Positions 23,237 through 30,361 of a stretch of 64,000 bases of DNA are shown here, one piece after another. The stretch is from a virus, in the IMG/VR virus record IMGVR_UViG_3300032116_000004, positions 124,001-188,000 of that record; one strand, written 5' to 3'. The notes under the pieces are model-generated. The model was given only the letters and a program-made list of their open reading frames with translations, had not been told where the DNA came from and ran no database searches. Numbering within the stretch: position 1 is the first letter of the stretch; every line of letters starts with the position of its first letter. The position numbers were made by a program, and so were the translations under genes.

Positions 23237-23857
23237 ATGTCCGTGATATCTCGCGATCAACTCAAAGAATGCATAGGCAACAATGCTTATCTAGACCAGT
23301 GGTGCCAAGCACTCAATGCCATACTGCCAGAATACGGCATCAATACTGCCGAGCGTGTGGCCGCTTTTGTCGCACAGTGCGCACACGAATCGGGTGGATT
23401 CAAGTTCCTCACAGAAAACCTCAACTACAAAGCCGCTAGCCTGCGCAAAGTTTTCCCCAAATACTTCCCCACTGATGAACTCGCGGCAGCCTATGAAAAA
23501 CAGCCCGAACGCATTGCCAACAGGATATATGCTAACAGAATGGGCAACAGCGATGAAGCATCTGGAGACGGATGGCGCTATCGTGGTCGCGGCCTGATCC
23601 AACTCACTGGGCACGACAACTATGCTTTCTTTGCAGGCAGTCTTGACATACCCGTGGAAGAAGCCGCTGAATATCTGCAGACCTTTGAAGGTGCTGTGCA
23701 AAGTGCCTGTTTCTTCTGGGAGCAAAACAAACTCAACGATTGGGCAGACAAGCGAGACATCCTCACTCTTACCAAACGCATCAACGGTGGAACCATCGGT
23801 CTCGAAGACCGCAAAAAGCATTATGAGCATGCCCTCCACGTGCTGGGAGCTCACTGA
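23237..23857 (+). CDS. GH19 endolysin (chitinase/muramidase-like)
   Basis: 206 residues covering one glycoside hydrolase family 19 domain. AAFVAQCAHESGGFKFLTENLNY contains the catalytic Glu, and WRYRGRGLIQLTGHDNY is the second hallmark block; TLTKRINGGTIGLEDRKKHY closes the domain. It cleaves peptidoglycan glycan strands at lysis. No signal peptide, so export depends on the holin. First gene of the lysis cassette; the stop overlaps the spanin start. Confidence 0.9.
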   Translation: MSVISRDQLKECIGNNAYLDQWCQALNAILPEYGINTAERVAAFVAQCAHESGGFKFLTENLNYKAASLRKVFPKYFPTDELAAAYEKQPERIANRIYANRMGNSDEASGDGWRYRGRGLIQLTGHDNYAFFAGSLDIPVEEAAEYLQTFEGAVQSACFFWEQNKLNDWADKRDILTLTKRINGGTIGLEDRKKHYEHALHVLGAH

Positions 23858-24465
23858 TGTTTAGCATCCAGATGATGCTACAGTTGATTCCAGACAGCAT
23901 CTTTGTTTGGATCACCTATGCCATGCTGGCTGCAGGCCTTGGTGCCTACGTGGCCAGCAAGGTTCTGTTGTGGTTGCCCGTGATCAGCACTTACAAACTA
24001 CCAGTGGAGCTGATAGGTGTAGCGGTCTTGGTAGTTGGCGCTTATTTCTACGGTGGTGTGGCCTATAGAGAAATGATTGCTGAATATCGAGAAAAAGTGC
24101 GAGTCGCAGAACAACAAAGCCGAGAAGCCAACGAGCAACTGGCTGAAGAAGTAAAGAAAAAAGCCAAAGTCATAAAGGAAACTGTGTATGTCAACAGAGA
24201 AATCATCAAGGAAGTCACTGGTGGGCAGATTGATGCTACTTGCCGCTTGCCCCGTAGTGCTGTCAGCGTGCATGACCGCGCCAGTCAAAATGAAGTGGCC
24301 GGACGTGCCGAAGGAACTGATGGAACCCCCAGTGAAGTTAAAGCCAGTCAGCTCCTTACCACAGTCGTCGAAAACTACGGCTCCTGCCACGACAACGCGG
24401 CGAGATTAGAAGCATGGCAGCAGTGGTATAGAGATCAGAAACGAATCTGGGAGTCCATACGATGA
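23857..24465 (+). CDS. Inner-membrane spanin subunit (Rz-like)
   Basis: 202 residues. Two hydrophobic segments (about residues 14-35 and 46-68) are followed by a long charged coiled-coil helix (about residues 70-118) and a soluble tail. This is the i-spanin layout: anchored in the inner membrane, with the helix crossing the periplasm to meet the o-spanin. The o-spanin gene is nested inside it in another frame (24188-24409). Two membrane segments rather than one is unusual for Rz. Confidence 0.75.
   Translation: MFSIQMMLQLIPDSIFVWITYAMLAAGLGAYVASKVLLWLPVISTYKLPVELIGVAVLVVGAYFYGGVAYREMIAEYREKVRVAEQQSREANEQLAEEVKKKAKVIKETVYVNREIIKEVTGGQIDATCRLPRSAVSVHDRASQNEVAGRAEGTDGTPSEVKASQLLTTVVENYGSCHDNAARLEAWQQWYRDQKRIWESIR
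24188..24409 (+). CDS. Outer-membrane spanin lipoprotein (Rz1-like), nested
   Basis: 73 residues in the +1 frame wholly inside the i-spanin gene. Basic N-terminus, hydrophobic core and lipobox LSAC with the lipidated Cys28; the mature ~46 residues are Pro/Lys-rich (WPDVPKELMEPPVKLKPV). This matches Rz1-type o-spanins, which fuse inner and outer membranes with Rz at the last step of lysis. The nested arrangement is the lambda type. Confidence 0.8.
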   Translation: MSTEKSSRKSLVGRLMLLAACPVVLSACMTAPVKMKWPDVPKELMEPPVKLKPVSSLPQSSKTTAPATTTRRD

Positions 24466-24791
24466 TGGACATCATGATGCTGATGGAGACCAAGATCAGC
24501 ATGAGCCTGGTGTTGGCCCTGTGTTTTATCTTCCTCCTGATCATCTTGTGGGTGTATCAAAGAGACAGTTCAAACAATGTAGATATCAAAGATCTATTCT
24601 GCACCGATGGAAAGATCGATGAAAAGAAATTCACACGCCTGGGCGCCTGGGTGGTCAGCACATGGGGTTTTGTCTACCTCATAGTGGATCAGCGTTTTTC
24701 AGAATGGTATTTTGTTGGATACATGGGTGCCTGGGTGGCCAATGCATTGTTTGACAATTACATGCAAAAAGACAAAGAATCTAAAAGTTAA
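24462..24791 (+). CDS. Membrane protein, candidate holin
   Basis: 109 residues. An N-terminal transmembrane segment (SLVLALCFIFLLIILWVY), a charged loop with DLFCTDGKIDEKKF, two weaker hydrophobic segments (WVVSTWGFVYLIV and YFVGYMGAWVANAL) and a charged Lys-rich tail. Size, topology and place in the lysis cassette suit a holin, but no specific family is recognised. Coupled to the spanin gene by ATGA. Confidence 0.6.
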   Translation: MMDIMMLMETKISMSLVLALCFIFLLIILWVYQRDSSNNVDIKDLFCTDGKIDEKKFTRLGAWVVSTWGFVYLIVDQRFSEWYFVGYMGAWVANALFDNYMQKDKESKS

Positions 24792-24807
24792 AATTTAAAG
24801 GAGAAGT

Positions 24808-24927
24808 ATGATGCTGGAAACTATATTTTGGTTGGCATTGGGAGCGTTTATAGGGTGGAACTTTCCTCAACCCGAATTCGCTAAAACTATACAGGCCCGG
24901 ATCGTGGGTCTATTCAAGAAAGGGTAA
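24808..24927 (+). CDS. 39-residue membrane protein
   Basis: Starts at ATG 24808 behind a strong AAAGGAGAAG site. MLETIFWLALGAFIGWNF is a single membrane helix, followed by PQPEFAKTIQARIVGLFKKG, an amphipathic basic tail. Similar small FWxxLGAFIGWNxPQP proteins occur in T4-like marine phages. Could be a lysis accessory or an antiholin; function unknown. Confidence 0.65.
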   Translation: MMLETIFWLALGAFIGWNFPQPEFAKTIQARIVGLFKKG

Positions 24928-24930
24928 AAA

Positions 24931-25146
24931 ATGAAACATATCATATTCGCCGCGGGATTGGCCTTGGCAGTATCTTATCCGGTGATCGCCGCTGATACCA
25001 AACCAGAGACTCGCAAAGTCTGTGTGGATGTCAAGGACAAAGATGGAAAAGTGGTCAAAAACAAAGATGGCACTAACAAGCAGAACTGCCGAGAAGTCAA
25101 AGCACATCAAAAGCACGAAGGAACCAAAGTTCCTGAAAAGAAATAG
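24931..25146 (+). CDS. Small secreted protein
   Basis: 71 residues with an N-terminal signal peptide (MKHIIFAAGLALAVSYPVIAA, likely cleaved after about residue 20) and a mature part that is almost all charged (KVCVDVKDKDGKVVKNKDG), with two Cys that could form a disulfide. Likely periplasmic. Three bases after the 39-residue membrane protein and before a terminator, so it ends the lysis operon. Function unknown. Confidence 0.65.
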   Translation: MKHIIFAAGLALAVSYPVIAADTKPETRKVCVDVKDKDGKVVKNKDGTNKQNCREVKAHQKHEGTKVPEKK

Positions 25147-25168
25147 CTTCTAAAAGGTAGCACGGACC

Positions 25169-25201
25169 AAGGGCATGTAGTATAATTACTACTGCCCTTT
25201 T
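25169..25201 (+). terminator. Intrinsic terminator with a TATAAT in its loop
   Basis: AAGGGCA-T-GTAGTA, loop TAAT, TACTAC-TGCCCTT, then TTTTC: a 13-bp stem with one bulged base and a T-tract, closing the lysis operon. The apex of the hairpin contains TATAAT (25181-25186), so it could also be the -10 of a promoter for dnaJ, though no -35 is visible. Compare the similar element at 14280. Confidence 0.75.
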
Positions 25202-25204
25202 CTT

Positions 25205-25999
25205 ATGACTGATTACTACCAAACCCTGGGTGTGCCCCGCACAGCCTCCGAAGATGATATCAAAAAGGCCTTCCGCAAGTTGGCCATGAAGCATCATCCT
25301 GACCGCGGTGGTGATGAGAAAAAATTCAAAGAAATCAATGAAGCCTATGATACCTTGGGCGATGCCACCAAGCGCCAGCACTATGACAATCCTCAGGTGC
25401 GTATCAACGTCAACGGCAATCCTTTCCACGGCGGTGGTGGACCTTTCAACTTTGATACCATATTTGAGATGTTCGGTGCAAGGATGAATCCACGTGGCCA
25501 ACAAGCACCGCGCAATCAGCGCATCAGTATCTGGATTTCATTGGAGACTGCTGTGGTTGGTGGACCTCGCACTGTGAGCATGCACACCCAAACAGGCACA
25601 CAGGCCTTGGAAATAACCATACCACCGGGGATCAATGACAATGAAAATGTGCGTTATCCGGGCTTGGGCCCGGGTGGTCAAGATCTCATTGTCAACTATC
25701 GTGTGCATGGGCACCCCGGCTGGCAGCGAGATGGACAAGATCTTTATACCGAACGAGGTGTGGATTTCTGGCAATTGATCCTGGGTCATAATCTAGAGAT
25801 CACAGATCTACAAGGTCGTGTGTTGAGTTTGGCCATACCACCACGCACACGTCCCGGAACTATGTTACGAGCGCGAGGACGCGGAGTCGTGCGAGAAGGA
25901 CACACCACCGGCGATTTGATAGTGAGATTGCGTGCCGAAATGCCCGGTAACATACCCGAAGAAATCATCGCTATACTGGAAAAACACACCAATAAATAA
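25205..25999 (+). CDS. dnaJ: DnaJ-family co-chaperone (CbpA type)
   Basis: 264 residues. J domain at residues 1-65 with the invariant HPD (KHHPDRGGDEKKF), a short Gly/Phe-rich linker (GNPFHGGGGPFNF), then the C-terminal peptide-binding domains (ISIWISLETAVVGGPRTV, GQDLIVNYRVHGHPGWQRDGQDLY, GTMLRARGRGV). No zinc-finger Cys, so class II/CbpA-like. It would recruit host DnaK. Start codon follows the terminator hairpin closely with no clear ribosome site. Next are deformylase and the ClpA-like unfoldase. Confidence 0.92.
   Translation: MTDYYQTLGVPRTASEDDIKKAFRKLAMKHHPDRGGDEKKFKEINEAYDTLGDATKRQHYDNPQVRINVNGNPFHGGGGPFNFDTIFEMFGARMNPRGQQAPRNQRISIWISLETAVVGGPRTVSMHTQTGTQALEITIPPGINDNENVRYPGLGPGGQDLIVNYRVHGHPGWQRDGQDLYTERGVDFWQLILGHNLEITDLQGRVLSLAIPPRTRPGTMLRARGRGVVREGHTTGDLIVRLRAEMPGNIPEEIIAILEKHTNK
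25993..25998 (+). promoter_or_regulatory. Late promoter motif before deformylase
   Basis: AATAAATAATTTT made from the last codons and stop of dnaJ, ending 6 bases before the deformylase ATG at 26004. Matches the late core, but the close spacing lowers confidence. Confidence 0.4.
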
Positions 26000-26003
26000 T
26001 TTT

Positions 26004-26450
26004 ATGAAGTTGACACGCAGGGTTTTACACAATCAAGCCAAGCCTGTAGATTTCCAGTATCCTGTCCGCAATCATGATCTGGCCACCCAGATGTTTGGGT
26101 TGATGCGCTTGCAAAATGGCATAGGATTGGCAGCTCCACAGATTGGCCTTTCCAAACGATTGTTTGTGATGAGCGTTGACGGACACGATCGGGCGTGCTT
26201 TAATCCTGTCATAGTGTCTAGCAGTGATGTGTTTGCCGAATTTGAGGAAGGATGCTTGAGTTTTCCCGGAGACTCATGTATACTTAAAAGACCCGATGCG
26301 ATCAGGGCGAGATACCAAAATCATTTCGGTGATTGGGTCGAAGCAGATCTTTCGGGACTTGAAGCCAGATGTTTCCAACACGAGTTGGATCATCTACAAG
26401 GAATAACCATGCATGATCGAGCCAAGGAACAGAATGCAACAGAATCCTGA
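26004..26450 (+). CDS. def: Peptide deformylase
   Basis: 148 residues from ATG 26004. The three deformylase motifs are present: GIGLAAPQIG (motif I), EGCLSFP (motif II, metal Cys) and HELDHLQG (motif III, HExxH). It removes the N-formyl group from nascent proteins. Phage copies are known in marine phages and are usually short, as here. Its 3' end overlaps the ClpA-like gene by 17 bases. Confidence 0.93.
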   Translation: MKLTRRVLHNQAKPVDFQYPVRNHDLATQMFGLMRLQNGIGLAAPQIGLSKRLFVMSVDGHDRACFNPVIVSSSDVFAEFEEGCLSFPGDSCILKRPDAIRARYQNHFGDWVEADLSGLEARCFQHELDHLQGITMHDRAKEQNATES

Positions 26451-28695
26451 AATTGAACAAATATTAGCCCAGGCGCAAAAACTGGCCCGCGTAAAGCGAC
26501 ACGAATATGTCACGCTGGAACACCTGGCCTTGGCCTTGGTAAGGCATCAGCCTTTCACGCAGGTCATCGTCAAGTTTGGCACGCCTGTGGATCATCTCGA
26601 TCAAGACCTTGAAAGTTATATCGACAGCATGGTCAGCCTGCGTATGAATCGCGACGAAGATCCCAAGAAAACCAATGGATTGGAACGTGTGTTCAATCGT
26701 GCGCTCACCCAGGTGTTGTTCACAGGCCGCAGGCAAGTGACCACTATAGATCTATGGTTGGCCATCATGAACGAGTCAAACAGCCATGCACACTATTATT
26801 TCCTCAAGCACGGGCTGGAAAAGAAAGAGTTCATCGAATTTTGGCAAGCCAACTACACTACCAAGGACGGAGTGATCAGTGATGATCAGGCCAACGAAAT
26901 CCTCACCGAACACTGTATCAATTTCAGCCAGCGGGCGAGAGAGGATAAACTGGAGCCCTTGATCGGGCGATCCACAGAACTCAATGAAATCATCACGGTA
27001 TTGGCCAAAAAGTTTAAGTCAAACGTGCTCATGGTAGGAGATCCCGGAGTGGGCAAGACTGCCATCGCCGAGGGCCTGGCCACGCTGATATACAACGGCA
27101 CAGTGCCAGAATTCCTAAAGGATCATGAAGTCTGGAGCCTGGAGATTGGCTCATTGCTGGCAGGAAGCAAATATCGCGGCGAGTTCGAAGAAAAACTCAA
27201 GGCCGTGCTCATGGCCTTGGAACATAAGAAAAATGTCATACTGTTCATAGATGAAGCGCACACCATGCGCGGTGCTGGTGCAGGGTCTGGATCCAGTCTA
27301 GACTTTGCCAACATGATCAAGCCGGCCATAACCAAGGGCTTGCTCAAAGTCATAGCATCAACCACTTGGGAAGAATACTATGAGTCGTTTGAAAAAGATC
27401 GCGCATTGATGCGCCGTTTCTATCGTGTGAGCATCGACGAACCTGATCATGATACTACCATACGCATACTGACAGGATTGCAACCTCGCATGGAAGAATT
27501 CCATCGGGTCAAAATCAACGCAGATGCCATCACCAAAGCAGTGGAACTGGCCAGTCGTTATATCACTGATCGCAAAAATCCTGACAAGAGCATAGATCTA
27601 GTAGATGCGGCCTGTGCCCGAGAACGCATCAAAGATCTTGATGATGTGGTGATCACCGCAGATTTGATCCAGGATCAAGTGGGCCGTGTGGCCAATATTC
27701 CACCCGAACGTGTGAAGAATGATGTAAACACCCGAGTGACCGAACTAGACAGCAACATCAAGCAAAAACTTTACGGTCAGGATCATGTGGTGGATCAAGT
27801 GTTGGAACGTATCTATGTGAACTTCGCTGGTATCGCATCAGGTCGCAGGCCAGTGGGCAGTTTCCTTTTCCTGGGCCCCACTGGCACAGGTAAAACAGAA
27901 CTGGCACGGCTGTTGGCCGACAATCTCGACATGAAACTGTTGAGATACGACATGAGCGAATATCAAGATCGACACACCGTGAGTTCACTGCTGGGAGCAC
28001 CTCCGGGCTATGTGGGCTATGATGACAGCCAACTGGCCGGGGGCAAACTGATCAATGATCTTTCTAAACATCCATTCTCAGTGCTGTTGTTCGATGAAGT
28101 GGAAAAAGCCCACCCAGACATAGCCAACATCTTCCTGCAGATGATGGACGAAGGCACCATCACTGGAAGCAATGGCAAGACCGTGGACGTCAAGAACTGC
28201 ATCATCATCATGACGTCAAATCTAGGTGCTCGAGACAATGAAAATAACACAATCGGGTTTGGCCAGAGCCTCGAGAAGACCGGCGAAGAAGATCGCGCTG
28301 TGAAAGATTACTTCCGCCCGGAACTGCGCAATCGCTTGGATCTCATCTGCAAATTCAACAAACTGGATCCGCTGAGTATCAAGAAAGTGGTCATCAAGTT
28401 CGTAGACGAACTCAAACGCAGTCTAGTGGATCGCAACATCAGACTCACGCTGACAGAAGCCATGGTGGAGCATCTAGCAGACGTTGGCTATGATCCCAAG
28501 ATGGGTGCGAGGCCGTTGGGTCGCAAAATCGACGAACTGATCCGCGTGCCATTGAGCCGCAAGATCCTGTTTGATCGCTTGCAGGACTGCGAAATCACAG
28601 CAGACTATCGCGATGGCACAGTGGCTTTCAGCGATCTCAACCCAATACCCAGCACAGGAACCGTGGACGCCGATGGTATCATACAAGTCGACTAG
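26434..28695 (+). CDS. ClpA-like AAA+ unfoldase
   Basis: 753 residues. Clp N-domain repeats (about residues 1-140), AAA+ D1 with GDPGVGKT near 203-210 and D2 with GPTGTGKT near 479-486, followed by the C-terminal D2-small domain. In D2 the tripeptide IGF (in NTIGFGQ, near residue 606) sits at the place of the ClpA/ClpX loop that docks on ClpP, so it probably feeds substrates to host ClpP; no clpP is in the window. Start at 26434 is set by AAGGA 5 bases upstream rather than ATG 26413. Probably redirects host proteolysis. Confidence 0.85.
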   Translation: MQQNPEIEQILAQAQKLARVKRHEYVTLEHLALALVRHQPFTQVIVKFGTPVDHLDQDLESYIDSMVSLRMNRDEDPKKTNGLERVFNRALTQVLFTGRRQVTTIDLWLAIMNESNSHAHYYFLKHGLEKKEFIEFWQANYTTKDGVISDDQANEILTEHCINFSQRAREDKLEPLIGRSTELNEIITVLAKKFKSNVLMVGDPGVGKTAIAEGLATLIYNGTVPEFLKDHEVWSLEIGSLLAGSKYRGEFEEKLKAVLMALEHKKNVILFIDEAHTMRGAGAGSGSSLDFANMIKPAITKGLLKVIASTTWEEYYESFEKDRALMRRFYRVSIDEPDHDTTIRILTGLQPRMEEFHRVKINADAITKAVELASRYITDRKNPDKSIDLVDAACARERIKDLDDVVITADLIQDQVGRVANIPPERVKNDVNTRVTELDSNIKQKLYGQDHVVDQVLERIYVNFAGIASGRRPVGSFLFLGPTGTGKTELARLLADNLDMKLLRYDMSEYQDRHTVSSLLGAPPGYVGYDDSQLAGGKLINDLSKHPFSVLLFDEVEKAHPDIANIFLQMMDEGTITGSNGKTVDVKNCIIIMTSNLGARDNENNTIGFGQSLEKTGEEDRAVKDYFRPELRNRLDLICKFNKLDPLSIKKVVIKFVDELKRSLVDRNIRLTLTEAMVEHLADVGYDPKMGARPLGRKIDELIRVPLSRKILFDRLQDCEITADYRDGTVAFSDLNPIPSTGTVDADGIIQVD

Positions 28696-29368
28696 CCCTT
28701 TGACCATTAAAATACATCGTAGAGATAGATCTTATTTCGATCTCTATGAGTATTGTTTGGCTTTCCGCATGGACGAGATGAGTTGTGTGCGAGAGATGGA
28801 GCATGACCGCATCGATCGCATGATCAACCATCGCAATGACTGGCGGCAACGCAGTCCGAACTTTGGTGGATCTTGGGCCAGCCGCCGGGGTCAGATCACC
28901 GAAGAACAGCGAGCCAATTGCCATGCCATGTTGGATTTCCTGCAGGCACAACAGAATTACAAAATCACAGTGTCAGGTGATTGGGGATATGTTTACACCA
29001 GCGATCTGGGCCTGATCCGCACCATAGAACAGTTGCCTTATGTGCATGCAGTGAGCGTGAAACGCAGTGTGTTGGATCGCCCCAGAGACACGCTGAGGAT
29101 CCAGAACAGCCAGCACGAGTTCCGGTCCTATTTCCGGGCACAGCGTCTGGATGAACCTCAACGCCACAATCTAGTGGACTTCTTGATCAAGCAAGAAAGC
29201 ATACGATTGGGACCGGGTCTGGCGCAGTTTATTGAACAGGATCAAAAACACTATTATGTCAGTGAAAACTTTTTCATTGATCATGATGGCATGGGCATAG
29301 TTACTATGCTGAGCCTGTTGTTACCTCGTATCACAAGGAAAACAGTCAAACTCATACGCGATAAATAA
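28673..29368 (+). CDS. Conserved phage protein of unknown function
   Basis: 231 residues from ATG 28673, overlapping the ClpA-like gene by 23 bases. The N-terminal RDRSYFDLYEYCLAFRMDEMSCVREMEHDRIDRMI and following RNDW block look conserved; the centre has YVYTSDLGLIRTIEQLPYVHAV. Similar proteins occur in T4-like marine phages. No catalytic motif recognised. Ends in an AT-rich late promoter motif. Confidence 0.65.
   Translation: MVSYKSTSPLTIKIHRRDRSYFDLYEYCLAFRMDEMSCVREMEHDRIDRMINHRNDWRQRSPNFGGSWASRRGQITEEQRANCHAMLDFLQAQQNYKITVSGDWGYVYTSDLGLIRTIEQLPYVHAVSVKRSVLDRPRDTLRIQNSQHEFRSYFRAQRLDEPQRHNLVDFLIKQESIRLGPGLAQFIEQDQKHYYVSENFFIDHDGMGIVTMLSLLLPRITRKTVKLIRDK
29362..29367 (+). promoter_or_regulatory. 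Late promoter motif before 29375
   Basis: CGATAAATAAAAAACC overlapping the stop of the previous gene, 7 bases before the ATG at 29375. First late motif of the 29-48 kb virion region. Confidence 0.5.
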
Positions 29369-29374
29369 AAAACC

Positions 29375-29539
29375 ATGGCAAAATTACACGAAGAAATCAT
29401 CGTAGTCAAAGTAAGCAAATTGCTCAAGGACACAGAACAGGCACAACCCATAATGGGCGCTGAAACCGTGGCCAGTCTCGAACAGGTAATCCAAGAGCTT
29501 GCTGGATCCAATGTATTGGTAGAAATCGCTACCGAATGA
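29375..29539 (+). CDS. Small conserved phage protein
   Basis: 54 residues: MAKLHEEIIVVKVSKLLKDTE, then a short linker and VASLEQVIQELAGSNVLVEI. The MAKLHEE(I/V)IVxKxSKLL opening is familiar from T4-like marine phages. Its stop overlaps the next start (ATGA) and a late motif precedes it. Function unknown; probably virion-related by context. Confidence 0.65.
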   Translation: MAKLHEEIIVVKVSKLLKDTEQAQPIMGAETVASLEQVIQELAGSNVLVEIATE

Positions 29540-29907
29540 AAACCGAAGATCTAGTGCTACTTCCGTTGACTATCTATGGCACACCATCTGGCAACTATGA
29601 TGGCAGTTCCGACACGGACTTTGCAGGCGATCGACAGAAAGCCGTGGCCTATTATCGCAGGGCATCGGGCACACAGAGCGTGCTGTTTGATGTTAACGAT
29701 TTCATAGGTGACATCAAGATCCAGGGTTCGCTGGATGCAGATCCCACGCAGAATGCCGAATGGTTCGACGTCTATACATTCCCCGACGATTCAGCGGCCA
29801 CGTCTGCCACAGTGAGCGTGGCCATCACGGGCAATTTCGCCTGGATGCGAGCCACGGTCACTGGCTTCCTAGGCGGCACTATCAACAGCGTATTGCTCAC
29901 ATACTAA
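29536..29907 (+). CDS. Virion structural protein
   Basis: 123 residues, beta-rich with no Cys: LVLLPLTIYGTPSGNYDGSS, VLFDVNDFIGDIKIQGSLDADP and EWFDVYTFPDD suggest a jelly-roll or Ig-like fold used in phage tails. The FIGDIKIQGSLDADP strand resembles structural proteins of marine myoviruses. Coupled to the preceding 54-residue gene. Confidence 0.6.
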   Translation: MKTEDLVLLPLTIYGTPSGNYDGSSDTDFAGDRQKAVAYYRRASGTQSVLFDVNDFIGDIKIQGSLDADPTQNAEWFDVYTFPDDSAATSATVSVAITGNFAWMRATVTGFLGGTINSVLLTY

Positions 29908-29910
29908 ATC

Positions 29911-30345
29911 ATGGATCGTATCAAAATTAGCCTGGATGTAATCAATGCCTCTGAATATCATAATATGGGTATAGAATTATGGATAGACCGTGACAAATTT
30001 TTTGATAACACAGTGTCGCCTGGTCGTCATCATGTCATACATGAGTTTGAGTGTGCGGATGGAGATCATTGGTTGAAAATCGTGCTCAAGAACAAGACTC
30101 ATGAAAATACGCACATCGACGAACACGGAAATATTGTCAGCGATGCCCTAATCAATGTCAGCAATGTTTGTTTGGATGAAATCAACATTGACACCATGAT
30201 GCATTCGTTGGCCGACTATGTGCATGATGGCAACAATAGTAAAACCATTGCTGTGCATGATTTCTTTGGAGACCTTGGCTGTAACGGGCATGTGCAAATG
30301 AAATTTTCAGCGCCAGTTTATCTCTGGTTGCTAGAGAACATGTGA
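29911..30345 (+). CDS. Hypothetical beta-rich protein
   Basis: 144 residues: IKISLDVINASEYHNMGIELWIDRDKFFDNTV, then a GRHHVIHEFEC..DHWLKIVLKNKTHENT segment. The pattern (short beta protein, defined strand ligand, carbohydrate-module look) is like the 96-residue protein at 41935. It precedes a perfect TATAAATA. Function unknown. Confidence 0.55.
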   Translation: MDRIKISLDVINASEYHNMGIELWIDRDKFFDNTVSPGRHHVIHEFECADGDHWLKIVLKNKTHENTHIDEHGNIVSDALINVSNVCLDEINIDTMMHSLADYVHDGNNSKTIAVHDFFGDLGCNGHVQMKFSAPVYLWLLENM

Positions 30346-30348
30346 TAC

Positions 30349-30356
30349 TATAAATA
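30349..30356 (+). promoter_or_regulatory. Consensus T4 late promoter TATAAATA
   Basis: Exact TATAAATA followed by CTGG and the ATG at 30362. This is the best late promoter in the window. With the T4 spacing, transcription would begin at or next to the start codon, so the mRNA would be nearly leaderless or use a second start further upstream. Confidence 0.75.
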
Positions 30357-30361
30357 CTGGT

